In this document: positions 63,916 through 64,000 of the stretch, in pieces
Layout of the letters: each line of letters opens with the position of its first letter
How positions within the stretch are numbered: the first letter of the stretch is position 1
Source of the DNA: Anisakis pegreffii
Taxonomy: Eukaryota; Nematoda; Chromadorea; Rhabditida; Anisakidae
Assembly (NCBI GenBank): GCA_035041965.1
Contig: JAPYMA010003036.1
Location: 1-64,000, forward strand
Length of the DNA: 64,000 nt
Direction: 5' to 3'
Notes under the pieces: generated by a model
Told to the model about the DNA's origin: nothing
Database searches by the model: none
The model's input: only the letters and a program-made list of their open reading frames with translations
Made by a program: the position numbers and the translations under genes

Positions 63916-64000
63916 GTAATTTTCTCTTTCCTCTGCTCACACATATGATTTTATTGAACTCACTTGCATTATATCGAGATTGTCACAGCAAGATACCACC

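Overview
The window looks like nuclear DNA of a nematode. Genes are split into many short exons with GT-AG introns (one clear GC-AG intron). The gene families are animal neuronal and secretory ones. One K+ channel is of the TWK type, and two tandem copies of the nematode telomere hexamer TTAGGC sit in a GC-rich island near the left end. The introns (about 0.1-1.5 kb), the wide gene-free spaces and the moderately AT-rich composition differ from the compact genome of C. elegans and would fit a larger-genome, possibly parasitic, nematode. The species cannot be fixed from the sequence.

Layout, left to right. 1-17784: about 17.8 kb with no gene I can support, only low-complexity tracts and the GC-rich island. 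17785-28630 (+): a D2-like dopamine receptor whose third intracellular loop is enormous and spread over about a dozen exons. 29885-36924 (-): a full-length Na+/Ca2+ exchanger, reconstructed as 17 phase-consistent exons coding for 857 residues, convergent with the receptor. 36925-44331: no gene, but a 300-bp inverted-repeat transposon-like element ending in a 26-bp perfect hairpin. 44332-47901 (-): a two-pore-domain K+ channel of the TWK family in 7 exons (479 residues from the conservative start). 47902-54859: no gene seen, with a rearranged repeat copy and a second strong hairpin. 54860-58346 (+): an NPAS4/CKY-1-type bHLH-PAS transcription factor, complete except for its first exon. 58347-62860: no gene seen. 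62861-64000 (+): the first three exons of a core-1 beta-1,3-galactosyltransferase-like (T-synthase family) Golgi enzyme that runs off the right edge.

A dispersed repeat family of about 250 bp occurs at three places: tandem copies in a receptor intron, an inverted copy in an exchanger intron, and an internally inverted copy between genes. The four fully or nearly fully contained genes all act in excitable-cell signalling: Gi/o dopamine signalling, Ca2+ extrusion, K+ leak, and (in vertebrates) activity-dependent transcription. I see no operon-like spacing between them, so I treat them as independent neighbours. Exon borders come from reading splice sites and frame by eye. Where two borders did not fit, this is stated.
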